From Zeimonas sp964538505 (GTDB lineage Bacteria; Pseudomonadota; Gammaproteobacteria; Burkholderiales; Burkholderiaceae_E): 64,000 nt of DNA. The first letter of the stretch is position 1. Each line of letters begins with the position of its first letter. The translations under genes were made by a program, and so were the position numbers. The stretch is from contig CAZIDY010000012.1 in the NCBI GenBank assembly GCA_964538505.1, positions 15,425 through 79,424 of the forward strand. Direction: 5' to 3'. The notes below the pieces were generated by a model. That model worked only from the letters and a program-made list of their open reading frames with translations, ran no database searches and was not told the DNA's origin. Positions 17,160 through 26,442 of this stretch are shown here, in pieces.

Positions 17160-18182
17160 TCAGGCGGCAGGCACCGTCTCGATGCGCCCGTCTGCATGCA
17201 CGAACCACGCGCGTGCCGCCGCATGCGCGGCGAGAAGCCGCGCCCTGCGCTCCGGCGCGACCACCGACAGTACAGTCGACAGGCCGTCGGCGATCGTCGC
17301 GCGCGAAGCGGCCACTGACACCGATGCGTAGCGGTTCGCGCTGCGGCCGGTGCGCGGATCGAACAGGTGATGCACGCGCGGGTCGGGCCCGAATCGCGTG
17401 CCGGCGCCGGCGGAAGTCGCCAGCGCCTGCACCTGTCCGGGCGCATTGCCCATCGTCAGCTCGAACAGCGTGCGCGACGGCTCCTCGGGATCGACGACGA
17501 TGGCGGTCCACGGATTGCCGTCGGCACGTCGACCCGCAGCGCGTGCCTCGCCGAGATCGATGGCCACGTCGTCGAAGCCTTCGCGACGCAGGCGATCGGC
17601 AACGCGATCGGTGAAGTAGCCCTGCGCGATACCGTTCAGCGAGATCGCCATGCCGCGCATGCCGAGCACGATGCGACCGGCGGCCACCTGGACCCGGCGA
17701 TGATCGACGAGATCGAGCACCTGCGCGATCGCATCGGCGCCCGGCCCCGCAGGCGACGCGTCGGGCGCCCGAAAATGCGCTTCGTACAACCGGTACAGCG
17801 GCTGGATCGTGGGATCGAAAGCGCCGTCGCTCGCACGCGCCATCGACAGCGAAGTCGACAGCAGCTCGACGAGCTCGGACGGCGGCGCACGCAGCTCGCC
17901 GGCCGCGTTCAGGCGCGACAGTGCGGAATCGTCGCGATACAGGCTGAACACGCGCTCGAGTCGCGCGACGTCGGCGACGCAGTCATCGAGCACGGCGCGC
18001 GCAAGGGCCCGGTCTTCGTGCACGAGCGTGATCGTCGCAAGCGCGCCGAGCGCCGTGCCCTTCCAGACGACGGGCATCGACGCGTCTCGTTGCGCGGCCT
18101 GCGCGACAGGCAGCGCGGCGCAGGCTGCAGATGCGCCGAGCACCGACAGGAAGCGGCGCCGGGAAGCGGGAAACGGTTTCAT
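17160..18182 (-). CDS. nosX: FAD:protein FMN transferase (ApbE/NosX), Tat-exported
   Basis: 340-residue periplasmic flavin transferase. It attaches FMN through a phosphoester to Thr in target proteins such as the NosR SGAT site. A Tat signal (SRRRFLSVLG) covers the first 30 residues. Catalytic-domain features include the FSLYRDDSALSRLN block, the YRLYEAHF region, AISLNGIAQGYFTDRVAD, and VAIDLGEARAAG in place of the usual Gly-rich motif. A Thr/Asp late block (SRATIADGLSTVLSV) completes the metal site. GGAG lies about 8 bases before the ATG at 18182. Its position after nosL and before the second nosR supports the NosX assignment. Confidence 0.92.
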   Translation of the reverse strand: MKPFPASRRRFLSVLGASAACAALPVAQAAQRDASMPVVWKGTALGALATITLVHEDRALARAVLDDCVADVARLERVFSLYRDDSALSRLNAAGELRAPPSELVELLSTSLSMARASDGAFDPTIQPLYRLYEAHFRAPDASPAGPGADAIAQVLDLVDHRRVQVAAGRIVLGMRGMAISLNGIAQGYFTDRVADRLRREGFDDVAIDLGEARAAGRRADGNPWTAIVVDPEEPSRTLFELTMGNAPGQVQALATSAGAGTRFGPDPRVHHLFDPRTGRSANRYASVSVAASRATIADGLSTVLSVVAPERRARLLAAHAAARAWFVHADGRIETVPAA

Positions 18183-18238
18183 CGAATCACTCCGTCGTCG
18201 ATCGTGCCCGATCACGGCTGCGAAACAGGTGTCCGGGA

Positions 18239-18844
18239 TCAATGACCCGCCGACTCGTGCGCGGATGCAGCCGCGCCAACCGCACCGAGGACGTAATCGT
18301 CGGGGATTTCGTCGAGCCGTGCGAGTTGCCCGCCGTGCTGCGCGCGAAACGCCTCGGCGGCGTCCTTCGCGGAAAACGGGACCGCCTCGGGCGCCCCCAT
18401 TCCGCCCATCCGGTCGCTGCCGAGCACGAACCACGCTTCGTTCGCCTCGACCCACGCACCGTCCTCGGGCTGGTCCCAGCTCTTCGCCTGCGCCATGTCG
18501 TTGACGTACACCGCCGTGATGTCGCGCGGCTCCTCGGGCAGACGCAGGAACGCGATCGTGTCACGCACCGACGAGAACCACACCGGCTCCTCGCGTCCGG
18601 AAAGATGGATCTGCCCTTTCGGCCCCTCGTGATCGGTGAGCAGCATGCCGCAGTAATAGCTGGTCGCCTCGGCGAGCACCTCGTTCGGCGAAGGCGGCGG
18701 CGCCTGCCCGGCGTCGCGATCGCAGCCGGCCGCGAACAGAAGCAGGACTGCGAGCAGCCCCGGCATCAACACGCGCACGAAAACCCCGGCACGATCGAAG
18801 CCGCGATGCAATCCGGCGACGCGATGCAAACGAACGGTCGTCAC
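18239..18844 (-). CDS. nosL: NosL copper-chaperone lipoprotein
   Basis: 201-residue lipoprotein that supplies Cu(I) for NosZ maturation in the periplasm. The signal peptide ends in the lipobox FAAGC. The mature part has the NosL copper site around YYCGMLL, with Cys and Met as ligands, and the family block WFSSVRDTIAFLR. The GTG at 18844 overlaps the nosY stop (GTGA) and has AGGAGG just upstream. The first 40 residues before the hydrophobic core are longer than usual, so a later start at an internal Met is possible. Confidence 0.92.
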   Translation of the reverse strand: MTTVRLHRVAGLHRGFDRAGVFVRVLMPGLLAVLLLFAAGCDRDAGQAPPPSPNEVLAEATSYYCGMLLTDHEGPKGQIHLSGREEPVWFSSVRDTIAFLRLPEEPRDITAVYVNDMAQAKSWDQPEDGAWVEANEAWFVLGSDRMGGMGAPEAVPFSAKDAAEAFRAQHGGQLARLDEIPDDYVLGAVGAAASAHESAGH

Positions 18845-19665
18845 ACCGGCCTCCTGCGAAAAACGGCGACCGCCGCCGCCGACGGAACGACGACCCACGC
18901 AACGAGCGCGCCGAGCAGCGCGGCGATCGGCAGCCGGCTCGCGTCGCCGGGGCCGGCCATCCCGCTGTAGACGGAGACGGTGTCGCTCGCGCTCATGTTG
19001 AACAGCCGGTATGCATCGGTCGGGTTCAGCAGCAGCAGCGCATCGAGCGCCCCGCGGCCGATCGTGCGACCCTGGTCGGCGACCAGCGCACCGAGCAGCG
19101 CCGTGTCGTACAGCAGCACGAAGAAGAGCCACAGCCCGACGGCGATGCCAGCGGCGGTCGCACGATCGCGCACGAGGCTGCTCGCCAGGCACCCGAGCGC
19201 GACGAAGCTCGCGCCGAGCAGCACCGAGGTCCCGACCATCGCCGCGTACGCGCCCCAGGCCGGCTGCGCCGGCGCGCGCGCGTACCAGAGCGCGAGCGCC
19301 GCGGCGCCGTAGCCGACGACGGTGGCGAAGCCGAGGATCGTCGTCTGTCCGATGATCTTTCCGACGACGACCTGCCAGCGCGACACCGGATACGACAGCA
19401 GCAGCGCGAGCGTGCCGCGCTCGTGCTCGCCGACGATCGCATCGAAGGAGAGCATCAGCGCGATCAGCGGCACGAGCAGGATCGTGAGCGACGACAGGCT
19501 GACCACGACCACCGCGACCGGATCGCTCTTCACGATGCCGGTCGGCGCGCTGCCCAGCAGCGCGAGCGACAGCGCGAGGGCGGCGAGCACGACGGTGGTC
19601 GCCGCGGCCCAGCGGTTGCGCAGGCCGATGCGCAGCTCGTGCAGCGCGATCGTCGCGACGTTCAT
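18841..19665 (-). CDS. nosY: NosY ABC transporter permease
   Basis: 274-residue inner-membrane permease with six main hydrophobic segments. With NosF it forms an ABC transporter that works with periplasmic NosD in assembling the CuZ site of N2O reductase. Typical NosY blocks are FDAIVGEHERGTLALLLSYPVSR after helix 2 and LLLNPTDAYRLFNM near the end. The ATG overlaps the nosF stop as ATGA, and its own stop overlaps nosL, indicating tight translational coupling. Confidence 0.94.
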   Translation of the reverse strand: MNVATIALHELRIGLRNRWAAATTVVLAALALSLALLGSAPTGIVKSDPVAVVVVSLSSLTILLVPLIALMLSFDAIVGEHERGTLALLLSYPVSRWQVVVGKIIGQTTILGFATVVGYGAAALALWYARAPAQPAWGAYAAMVGTSVLLGASFVALGCLASSLVRDRATAAGIAVGLWLFFVLLYDTALLGALVADQGRTIGRGALDALLLLNPTDAYRLFNMSASDTVSVYSGMAGPGDASRLPIAALLGALVAWVVVPSAAAVAVFRRRPV

Positions 19666-20600
19666 GACGCCCGCTCCGGCGACGACGCATGGTCGCTCGA
19701 CTCTATCCAGTGCCGGTACAGCTGCTGCAGCCCCGGTGCCTCGAGGTCGACGTCCTCGACGAGCTCGCCGAGCGCGCCGATCGCGCGCAGCACCGCCATC
19801 TTCGCGTCGGCGGGCGCGAGCAGCGTCAGCGAATCGACCCCGCGCTCGACGCAGCGCACCGCTTCCGGCATGCGCGCGAGCACCGACGACGTCGAGCACG
19901 GCTGCACGCGCAGTCGCAGGCGCAGCTGCGCCTGCGCGCCGTGCCGCAGTTCGTCGAGCGTACCGGCGGCAACGAGCCGCCCGCGATGCACGATCGCCGC
20001 CCGATCGACGCGGCGCTCGATCTCCTCGAGCGCGTGCGTCGAGACCAGCACCGTCGCGTCGCTCGCGCGCAGCTCGTCGATCGTCTCGTAGACCTCGGCG
20101 CGCGAATCGGGATCGAGCCCGCTCGTCGGCTCGTCGAAGAGCAGCAGCCGCGGCGAACCGATCAGCGCCTGCGCGATGCCGAGCCGCTGGCGCATGCCTT
20201 TCGAATAGGTGGCCACGCGCCGGCCTGCCGCATGCGCAATGCCGACACGCTCGAGCAGCGCATCGTTGTCGCGCACCGCGCAACCCTTCAGTCGGGCATA
20301 GAAGGCCATCGACTCGCGCGCCGTCAGCGACGCGTGGAACGCGACGTTCTCGGGCAGGAAGCCGAGCGCGCGCCGCGCCGCGGCACCGCGCGCGCCGGCC
20401 GGATCGACGCCGAGCACGCGCACCGCGCCCTCTTCGGGCCGGACCAGTCCGAGCATCAGCTTGATCAGCGTCGTCTTGCCCGCGCCGTTGTGGCCGACCA
20501 GCGCGGTCGCCTCGCCGGCCTGCAGCGTCAGCGAAATATCCTGCACGGCGGTGATACGCCCGTAGCGTTTCGTCACGCCGCTCCATTCGGCGACCGTCAT
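19662..20600 (-). CDS. nosF: NosF ABC transporter ATP-binding protein
   Basis: 312-residue ATPase of the NosDFY complex. Walker A is GHNGAGKTTL near residue 36, the signature is YSKGMRQRLGIAQAL, Walker B is LLLFDEPTSGLD, and the switch His is in VSTHALEEIE. A C-terminal regulatory domain follows after residue 210. The start codon overlaps the nosD stop (ATGA). Neighbours on both sides are nos genes. Confidence 0.96.
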   Translation of the reverse strand: MTVAEWSGVTKRYGRITAVQDISLTLQAGEATALVGHNGAGKTTLIKLMLGLVRPEEGAVRVLGVDPAGARGAAARRALGFLPENVAFHASLTARESMAFYARLKGCAVRDNDALLERVGIAHAAGRRVATYSKGMRQRLGIAQALIGSPRLLLFDEPTSGLDPDSRAEVYETIDELRASDATVLVSTHALEEIERRVDRAAIVHRGRLVAAGTLDELRHGAQAQLRLRLRVQPCSTSSVLARMPEAVRCVERGVDSLTLLAPADAKMAVLRAIGALGELVEDVDLEAPGLQQLYRHWIESSDHASSPERAS

Positions 20601-21958
20601 TGCGCCGCCTCGTCGGTCGCGCGCACCGGCCCGTCGGGCACGCGCACCGGCCGCATCAGCGGCGCACTGTCGAAGACGCCGCCCGGGTACAGCGCCGGGA
20701 AACGCGCCTGCGCCCAGCGCACCATCTGCACCGCCGGGCTGTTCAGCAGCGCCTTGGCGGCCGGCAGCGTCCACAGCACCTCGTCCATCACGTCGTTCGG
20801 CCGGTACGGACGATCGGAGATGCCGTCGCCGTCGAGATCGAAGGCGGGGTTGTCGCTCCAGTAGTTGCCGCGTCCGCCCTCGGCCCAGTCGATGAAGCGG
20901 GTGCCGACGTACTTCACCTGCGTGCGGTTGGCGACGAAGGCATTGCCGCTCATCGTGTTGTCGGCCGATCCGCCGGTGAAGTGGATGCCGATCGGACACC
21001 CCTCGAACCAGTTCTCGCGCAGGTCGTTGCGCGTCGCGTTGTAGACGAACGCGCATTTCTCGCGACCATTGCGCACGACGTTGCCGACGACCTGCGACAG
21101 GTTCGTCGAATGCAGCAGCAGCCCGTGGTCGCGATCGTTCACCGAGACGTTGTCGCGGATCTCCAGCCGATCGGAATACATGATCGCCCAGCCGACGTGA
21201 TTGCCATGCGAACGGTTGCCGACGATGCGGCTGTCGTTCGTGTACATGTAGTGGATCGCGAAGCGCAGATCCGAGAAGGTGTTGTCGGCAAAGGTGTTGT
21301 CGCGGCTCACCTTCACGAAGATTCCGTCGCGTCCGTTGCGGATCGTGTTGCCGATCACCTTCGCGCCCGGCGCGTTCCAGATCGACACGCCGTTGCCCGC
21401 TTCCGACAGCCGCAGGTCGGTGCGCCCGACGATCTCGTTGCGCTCGACCACCGAACCGGCCGCGCCGTGCAGGTAGACGCCGAACAGGTTGCCGACCAGC
21501 CGGTTGTCGCGCACCAACGCGCGCCGTGCCTCGCGCGTGACGAGCACCGCCGAGTCCATCGCCGGCAGGTCGCGCCCCGAACCGGTGATCTCCAGGCGCT
21601 CGATGCGCACGTCGTCGGCCGAGACCGTCACGACACTGCCGCGCCCCGTGCCCTCGAGCACGGCGCCGGGCTCGCCGACGAGCGCGAGCGGCTGCTCGAC
21701 GCGCACCGGCCCTGCGTGTCGCCCGGCGGCGAGCCGGATCGTGTCGCCGGGCCGCGCCGCATCGACGATCGGCTGCAGCGGCTGACCGGGCTCGACGCGA
21801 TGCTCGACCGCGTGCGCGGGCGCGGCAACGGGTGGCGCCGCGCCGAGGTCACCGGCGGAGGCCGCGAACGCAGCACCCGCGAACACAAGGAACGCCACCG
21901 CCCCGGCGAGCGTCCGCCGCGCGAACGCGACCGAGGCGAAGGCACTGCTTCGATTCAC
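20597..21958 (-). CDS. nosD: NosD periplasmic copper-processing protein
   Basis: 453-residue secreted protein with a right-handed beta-helix made of parallel repeats (RNGRDGIFVKVSRDNTF, SHGNHVGWAIMYSDRLEI and similar). It receives copper from NosL and acts with NosFY to build the NosZ CuZ centre. A Sec-type signal with a long hydrophobic stretch ends in FAASA near residue 35. The GTG at 21958 begins two bases after the nosZ stop and gives normal family length. Confidence 0.94.
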   Translation of the reverse strand: MNRSSAFASVAFARRTLAGAVAFLVFAGAAFAASAGDLGAAPPVAAPAHAVEHRVEPGQPLQPIVDAARPGDTIRLAAGRHAGPVRVEQPLALVGEPGAVLEGTGRGSVVTVSADDVRIERLEITGSGRDLPAMDSAVLVTREARRALVRDNRLVGNLFGVYLHGAAGSVVERNEIVGRTDLRLSEAGNGVSIWNAPGAKVIGNTIRNGRDGIFVKVSRDNTFADNTFSDLRFAIHYMYTNDSRIVGNRSHGNHVGWAIMYSDRLEIRDNVSVNDRDHGLLLHSTNLSQVVGNVVRNGREKCAFVYNATRNDLRENWFEGCPIGIHFTGGSADNTMSGNAFVANRTQVKYVGTRFIDWAEGGRGNYWSDNPAFDLDGDGISDRPYRPNDVMDEVLWTLPAAKALLNSPAVQMVRWAQARFPALYPGGVFDSAPLMRPVRVPDGPVRATDEAAQ

Positions 21959-21960
21959 CG

Positions 21961-23964
21961 CTAAGCGCGCTCCACCATCATCCGCCCCTTCATCTCCATG
22001 TGGAGCGCGTGGCAGAACCATTGACAGAAATACCAGTACACGCCCGGTCGATCGGCGATGAAGGTCACCGACGCGGTCGCCTGCGGACCGACCTCCATCG
22101 CGATCCCGTAGTTGCAGATCGTGAAGCCGTGCGTGAGGTCCTCGATCTGGTCGCGGTTCGTCACGTACACGGTCACCTCGTCGCCCTGCTTCACCTTGAA
22201 CTCGTGCAGGCTGAACAGCGGCGCCGCCGAGAACATGTAGACGCGCACCTTGTTGCCGTCGCGGATCACGTTCGCCGCTTCCTCGAGCACGACGTTGTCG
22301 GCCTTCGCCTGCGCGACCGCATCGGCGAACATCGGGTCGTCGCGACTCCAGACGTGCACCGGGTTCACCTTCGAGCGATGGATGATCGTCGCGTCGTGCG
22401 GCTCGGCGAAGCTCGGGCCGTCGTGCACGATCACCATCTCGTCGCCCGAGATGTCGATCAGCTGGTCGTTCTCGGGCTTCAGCGGCCCCACGTTCAGGAA
22501 GCGGTCCTTCGAGAACTTGTTCAGCGACAGCAGCCACTTGCCATCGGCTTCCTTCGTCTGCCCCATCGACGTGTGGTTGTGCCCGGGCTGGTAGTGCACG
22601 TCGAGCTTCTGGAGGATCGGGTCGACGTCCTTGCCGGCGAAGGCATCGATCGCCGCCTGGATGTTCCACTTGCAGATCTGGCTGTCGATGAACAGCGTCG
22701 TGTACGCGTTGCCCTTGCCGTCGAAGGCGGTGTGCAACGGGCCGAGACCGAGTTCGGGCTCGGCGACGACGCAGTCGCGCGGCTCGATCTTGTCATCGAA
22801 CAGCTCGTCGAACTTGCGCACGTCGAAGACGCTCACCGTCGGCGACAGCTTGCCGTTGGCGACCACGTGGATGCCGTCGGGCGCGGTGTTGATGCCGTGC
22901 GGGCTGTTCGGGATCGGGATATAGCGCGTATACGGCGAGCCGTGCGTACCGTCGACGACCGGCACGCCGCCGATCTTCCTGACCTCGCCGCTGGCCACCG
23001 CCTCCTCGATGCGCTTGATGTTGAAGACGGTGATCCAGTCCTGCTCGGCCGCCGTCATCTCGCCGAGCGTGATGCCTTCCTCGGAGTTGTAGCAGGTGGC
23101 GAAGGCGTACTTGCCCTGGTAGTCGGCGTCGACATTGTCGAGGTTGCCGTCGACGAGCACCTGCCAGGCGATCTCCATCGTCTCGCCGTCGACCGCGGTG
23201 AACACGCACTGGTACTTCGTGTGGTCGACGATGTCGCCGCTGCCGTCGTTCGGGATCGGCACGCGGTACTCGCCGTTGCAGAACACGTAGCCGGTCTTCG
23301 GGTACTTCTGCACGCGCAGCCCGTGCACCGTCTGCTGGTTCGGCAGCTCGATGATCTTGTCGCACTTCATCACGTCGCAGCGCACGCGCGCCACGCGCGT
23401 GTTCGCCTTGTCGTTCATGTAGATGTAGCGCCCGTCGTAGGTGCCGTCGGTGAACGACATGTGCGGGTGGTGCAGGTCGCCGTTCACGTAGGTGCCGCCG
23501 CGACTCTCGAGATACTTGCGCGTCTCGGGCGTCAGGCCTTCGGTCAGGATCTTCAGGCTCTCGTTCGTCTGCCCCCAGCCGGTCGCGCTGCAGCGGTTGA
23601 ACACCGGCACACGCATCAGCTCGCGCATCGACGGCAGCCCCATGATGCGCAGCTCGCCGCTCTGGCCACTGGAGAAGAACACGTAGTACTCGTCGAGCTC
23701 GCCCGGGCCGACGTGCGTCTTCGCGAGCGCGGCTTCCACGCTCGACGCGGTCCGGGCCGGCGCCGGCGCAGCGGCGGGCGCAGGCTGTGCCGCCGCCGGC
23801 GCGGCCGAATCCCCCGAAGCGGCGGGCGGCGCGGCCTCTTCTTCGCGCCCGCAGGCACCGAGCACGGTGCCCAGGCCGGCCGCGGCTACGGCCTTCGCGC
23901 CGCCTCCCAGCACCGCCCTTCGCTTTGGGTCGATGACACTACGTTTCGGGTCGTCGTCTTTCAT
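21961..23964 (-). CDS. nosZ: Nitrous oxide reductase NosZ
   Basis: 667-residue periplasmic enzyme that reduces N2O to N2. The seven-bladed propeller carries CuZ ligands in DLHHPHMS, VHGLR, SPHGIN, GPLHTAFD and YQPGHNHTS. The C-terminal cupredoxin domain holds the CuA site CQWFCHALHMEM (Cys, Cys, His, Met). Export is by Tat: the twin arginine is in PKRRAVLGG at residues 15-16. A Cys at position 38 in VLGAC fits a lipobox, followed by an Ala/Pro linker of about 35 residues, which is unusual for NosZ. With Tat export and a linked NosR it belongs to clade I. GAGGAG lies 10 bases before the ATG at 23964. Confidence 0.98.
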   Translation of the reverse strand: MKDDDPKRSVIDPKRRAVLGGGAKAVAAAGLGTVLGACGREEEAAPPAASGDSAAPAAAQPAPAAAPAPARTASSVEAALAKTHVGPGELDEYYVFFSSGQSGELRIMGLPSMRELMRVPVFNRCSATGWGQTNESLKILTEGLTPETRKYLESRGGTYVNGDLHHPHMSFTDGTYDGRYIYMNDKANTRVARVRCDVMKCDKIIELPNQQTVHGLRVQKYPKTGYVFCNGEYRVPIPNDGSGDIVDHTKYQCVFTAVDGETMEIAWQVLVDGNLDNVDADYQGKYAFATCYNSEEGITLGEMTAAEQDWITVFNIKRIEEAVASGEVRKIGGVPVVDGTHGSPYTRYIPIPNSPHGINTAPDGIHVVANGKLSPTVSVFDVRKFDELFDDKIEPRDCVVAEPELGLGPLHTAFDGKGNAYTTLFIDSQICKWNIQAAIDAFAGKDVDPILQKLDVHYQPGHNHTSMGQTKEADGKWLLSLNKFSKDRFLNVGPLKPENDQLIDISGDEMVIVHDGPSFAEPHDATIIHRSKVNPVHVWSRDDPMFADAVAQAKADNVVLEEAANVIRDGNKVRVYMFSAAPLFSLHEFKVKQGDEVTVYVTNRDQIEDLTHGFTICNYGIAMEVGPQATASVTFIADRPGVYWYFCQWFCHALHMEMKGRMMVERA

Positions 23965-24049
23965 GGCCTCGAGCTCCTCGTGAACCGCGCCTGAAGCGCG
24001 CAATGCAAAAACGACCGCCGAAGTGCAATTGCCGCAGCCGGCAGGTCGT

Positions 24050-26353
24050 TCATGCCGAATCGGAATCCTGTACGCGACGATGCACCGTCACCGGCATCTC
24101 CACGGCTGCCGACGCCGCCGGGCGCGCCATCGCCTCGCGCTTCTCGCGCTTGACCCGCCGCTGGATGCGCACCGGGCACTTGTAGTCGTGGTGGTACAGC
24201 ACCTGGCAGTGCAGGCACGAGATGCATTCGTTCGGATTGATGTGCCCTTCCGGATGGATCGCCTCCACCGGGCACTCGTTGAAGCAGCGCATGCACGGGT
24301 TGCCGCACTCGCGATAGCGGCGCAGCCAGTCGAACATGCGCAGCCGCCCCGGCAACGCGAGCGCCGCACCGAGCGGGCACAGGTAGCGGCAGAAGAAGCG
24401 CTCGATGAACAATCCCGCCACCAGCAGCGCCACCGCGAAGGCGACGAACCACCACTCGCGCATGAAGCGCAGCACGATCGCCGTCTTGAACGGCTCGATC
24501 TCCGACAGGCGCTCGGCCCACGCGAGCGAGCCGAGCGACACGCCGAACAGCCCGAGGAAGATGATGTACTTCACCGGCCACAGCCGCTCGTGCACGCCCC
24601 ACGGGATCTTCAGCTGCGGCACCTTCAGTGCCCGGGCCGCGCGGTTCGTCAGCTCCTGCAGCGCGCCGAAGGGGCACAGCCAGCCGCAGAACGGCCCGCG
24701 CCCCCAGAACAGCAGCGCCGCGGCGACCGAGCACCAGAGAATGAAGATCAGCGGGTCGATCAGGAACGACTCCCAGCGGAAGCCCGACAGCAGCGAGTGC
24801 GTGAAGGTGAGTACGTTGACCACCGACAACTGCGCCTGCGCGACCCAGCCGAGCCACAGCAGCGTCATCGTGAGGAAGCCGAGCCGGATGACGTTGAACA
24901 GCCTCTCGTGCGGAACGATCACGTTCTGGAAGAAGAAGATGATCGTCAGCGCCACCAGCATCAGCGCGAGCACGACGATCGCGGCGATCTTGCTCTCCCA
25001 GATGCGCTGCCACAGCGGAACGGCTTCGATCTCGTCGAACAACATGCCGGTCGCGTCGGGTGATGCGGTCGGCGTCGCGGACGCCGGTGCCGTTGGCGTT
25101 GGCGTTGGCGTTGGCGACGCTGCCGCACCTGCTGCTCCCGGGGCCGCCGACGCAGCGGGTGCTGCCGCCTGCCCCGCAACCGGCTTCGTGTACTGCTCGG
25201 GCAGCTGGTACGGCAGCGGGAACGAGACGAAAGCCTTGTCGAGCGCGCTGATCGCACGCTGCACGAGCAGCTGCAGCTCCCACGGCACGGCCGGGTCGAA
25301 CTCCGCACCCTGCGGAATCGCGAATACGCCGATCTCCTTCAGTGCAGGCGCACCGGCGGCGACGATCGCACCCACTCGTCGATGCTGGCGATCCCGGAAA
25401 TGGATCGTCTCGGCGCGCTGCACCACCTCGATCCGGTCGAAGATCCCGCCGCGCACGTAGCCCGAGCCCTTGAAGGAATAGCGCCCGCCGCCGGCAACGA
25501 GCACCGCGTGCTGCCCGGGCGCGAGCATCTGCTGCACGTGGGCGAATTCCTCTTCGCCCAGCAGGCTGCGTCCGATCGCCGGATGCGATACGAGCGCGAC
25601 GTACAGATCGATGAACGGGTCGCCGGGCTCGCCGCGCTCGGGCCGCTTGATGGCGGCGGCGTTGCCCGACGCCTCGAACGCACGGTTCACCTCGCCAACC
25701 GTGAGCTGCAGGTGCGCAACGGCGCCCTGCTCGAGCAGCGTGCTCCAGTCGGCGATGGCGCCCGCGTCGGGATCGAGCACGCGCGCGCCCGCGCCGGCGG
25801 CGCCCGTCGCGCCCGTTGCGCCGCCGAGCTGAAGCGCGCGCGCAACGCGCACTGCCGATCGCACGATGCTCTCGCCGATGATCAGCACGGTGACGGTCGC
25901 ACCGCTGACAATGTCGGCCTGTGGCGGTCCGCTTGCCTGCAACGGATTGAACCCGACGAACGCGCTCAGGTAATCGACGACGCGCTGCTCGGGGATGCCG
26001 ATCAGCACGATCGGCTCGCTGTGCTCGACGATCTTCAGCCCGACGATCGTGCCACTGTTGTCGAGCGCCACGAGGGTGTGAATCGGCTTGCCCGAATAGC
26101 CGTCGGTCTCGACGAAATCGGAGGTGAGGTACGCGAAGCCGACGCGCTCCTGCCCCTTGAGCACCGGCGCCACCGGCGGGCTGCCCTGCACCGGACCGAA
26201 ACGATCGGCACCCGGAAAGATCTCGGCCGCAGGCAGCTTTGCGAGGAACGAATCGAGAAGCGGTGCCTTCTGCGCTGGCTGGGCAAGAGCAACGCCGCAG
26301 ATCACCGCCAACCACAGGACGGCAAGAGCGCAGGAGATCGAGCGCAGCGCCAT
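24050..26353 (-). CDS. nosR: NosR, first copy, upstream of nosZ
   Basis: 767-residue membrane flavoprotein/iron-sulfur protein required for N2O respiration. The order of parts is signal peptide, FMN-binding domain with flavinylation motif SGATVT, a short Gly/Ala linker, a second periplasmic part, a Pro/Thr/Ala linker near residue 430 encoded partly by a hexanucleotide repeat, membrane helices, CGWLCP, CRYLCP, and the two [4Fe-4S] motifs CGNPCMRCFNECP and CISCLHC. It is the first gene of the nos operon, 85 bases before nosZ. The membrane and iron-sulfur third is almost the same as in the copy at 14716-17037, while the linkers differ. The ATG at 26353 is chosen; earlier starts would not improve the signal peptide. 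Confidence 0.96.
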   Translation of the reverse strand: MALRSISCALAVLWLAVICGVALAQPAQKAPLLDSFLAKLPAAEIFPGADRFGPVQGSPPVAPVLKGQERVGFAYLTSDFVETDGYSGKPIHTLVALDNSGTIVGLKIVEHSEPIVLIGIPEQRVVDYLSAFVGFNPLQASGPPQADIVSGATVTVLIIGESIVRSAVRVARALQLGGATGATGAAGAGARVLDPDAGAIADWSTLLEQGAVAHLQLTVGEVNRAFEASGNAAAIKRPERGEPGDPFIDLYVALVSHPAIGRSLLGEEEFAHVQQMLAPGQHAVLVAGGGRYSFKGSGYVRGGIFDRIEVVQRAETIHFRDRQHRRVGAIVAAGAPALKEIGVFAIPQGAEFDPAVPWELQLLVQRAISALDKAFVSFPLPYQLPEQYTKPVAGQAAAPAASAAPGAAGAAASPTPTPTPTAPASATPTASPDATGMLFDEIEAVPLWQRIWESKIAAIVVLALMLVALTIIFFFQNVIVPHERLFNVIRLGFLTMTLLWLGWVAQAQLSVVNVLTFTHSLLSGFRWESFLIDPLIFILWCSVAAALLFWGRGPFCGWLCPFGALQELTNRAARALKVPQLKIPWGVHERLWPVKYIIFLGLFGVSLGSLAWAERLSEIEPFKTAIVLRFMREWWFVAFAVALLVAGLFIERFFCRYLCPLGAALALPGRLRMFDWLRRYRECGNPCMRCFNECPVEAIHPEGHINPNECISCLHCQVLYHHDYKCPVRIQRRVKREKREAMARPAASAAVEMPVTVHRRVQDSDSA

Positions 26354-26373
26354 CCGCAGACCGCGAGTTGCTG

Positions 26374-26421
26374 CTACCACTGAACGAACCCGGATGCGAT
26401 CATCATGGTCCGGCGAGTATA
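26374..26421 (-). promoter_or_regulatory. Promoter and leader ORF before nosR-nosZ operon
   Basis: On the minus strand the -10 hexamer TATACT (26421-26416) precedes a mini-ORF at 26406-26374 reading MMIASGFVQW and a TAG stop, 20 bases before the nosR ATG. The layout and peptide match those before the second nosR. The site also lies in the divergent gap to the ferritin-like gene. Confidence 0.5.
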
Positions 26422-26442
26422 GGACGCCCGAAGGAGTTCGCC

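Noticed and set aside
17067..17511. N-terminal extension of the second nosR frame to 17511
   Set aside because: The extra region overlaps apbE in another frame, has shadow composition, and would hide the clear signal peptide that starts at 17037.
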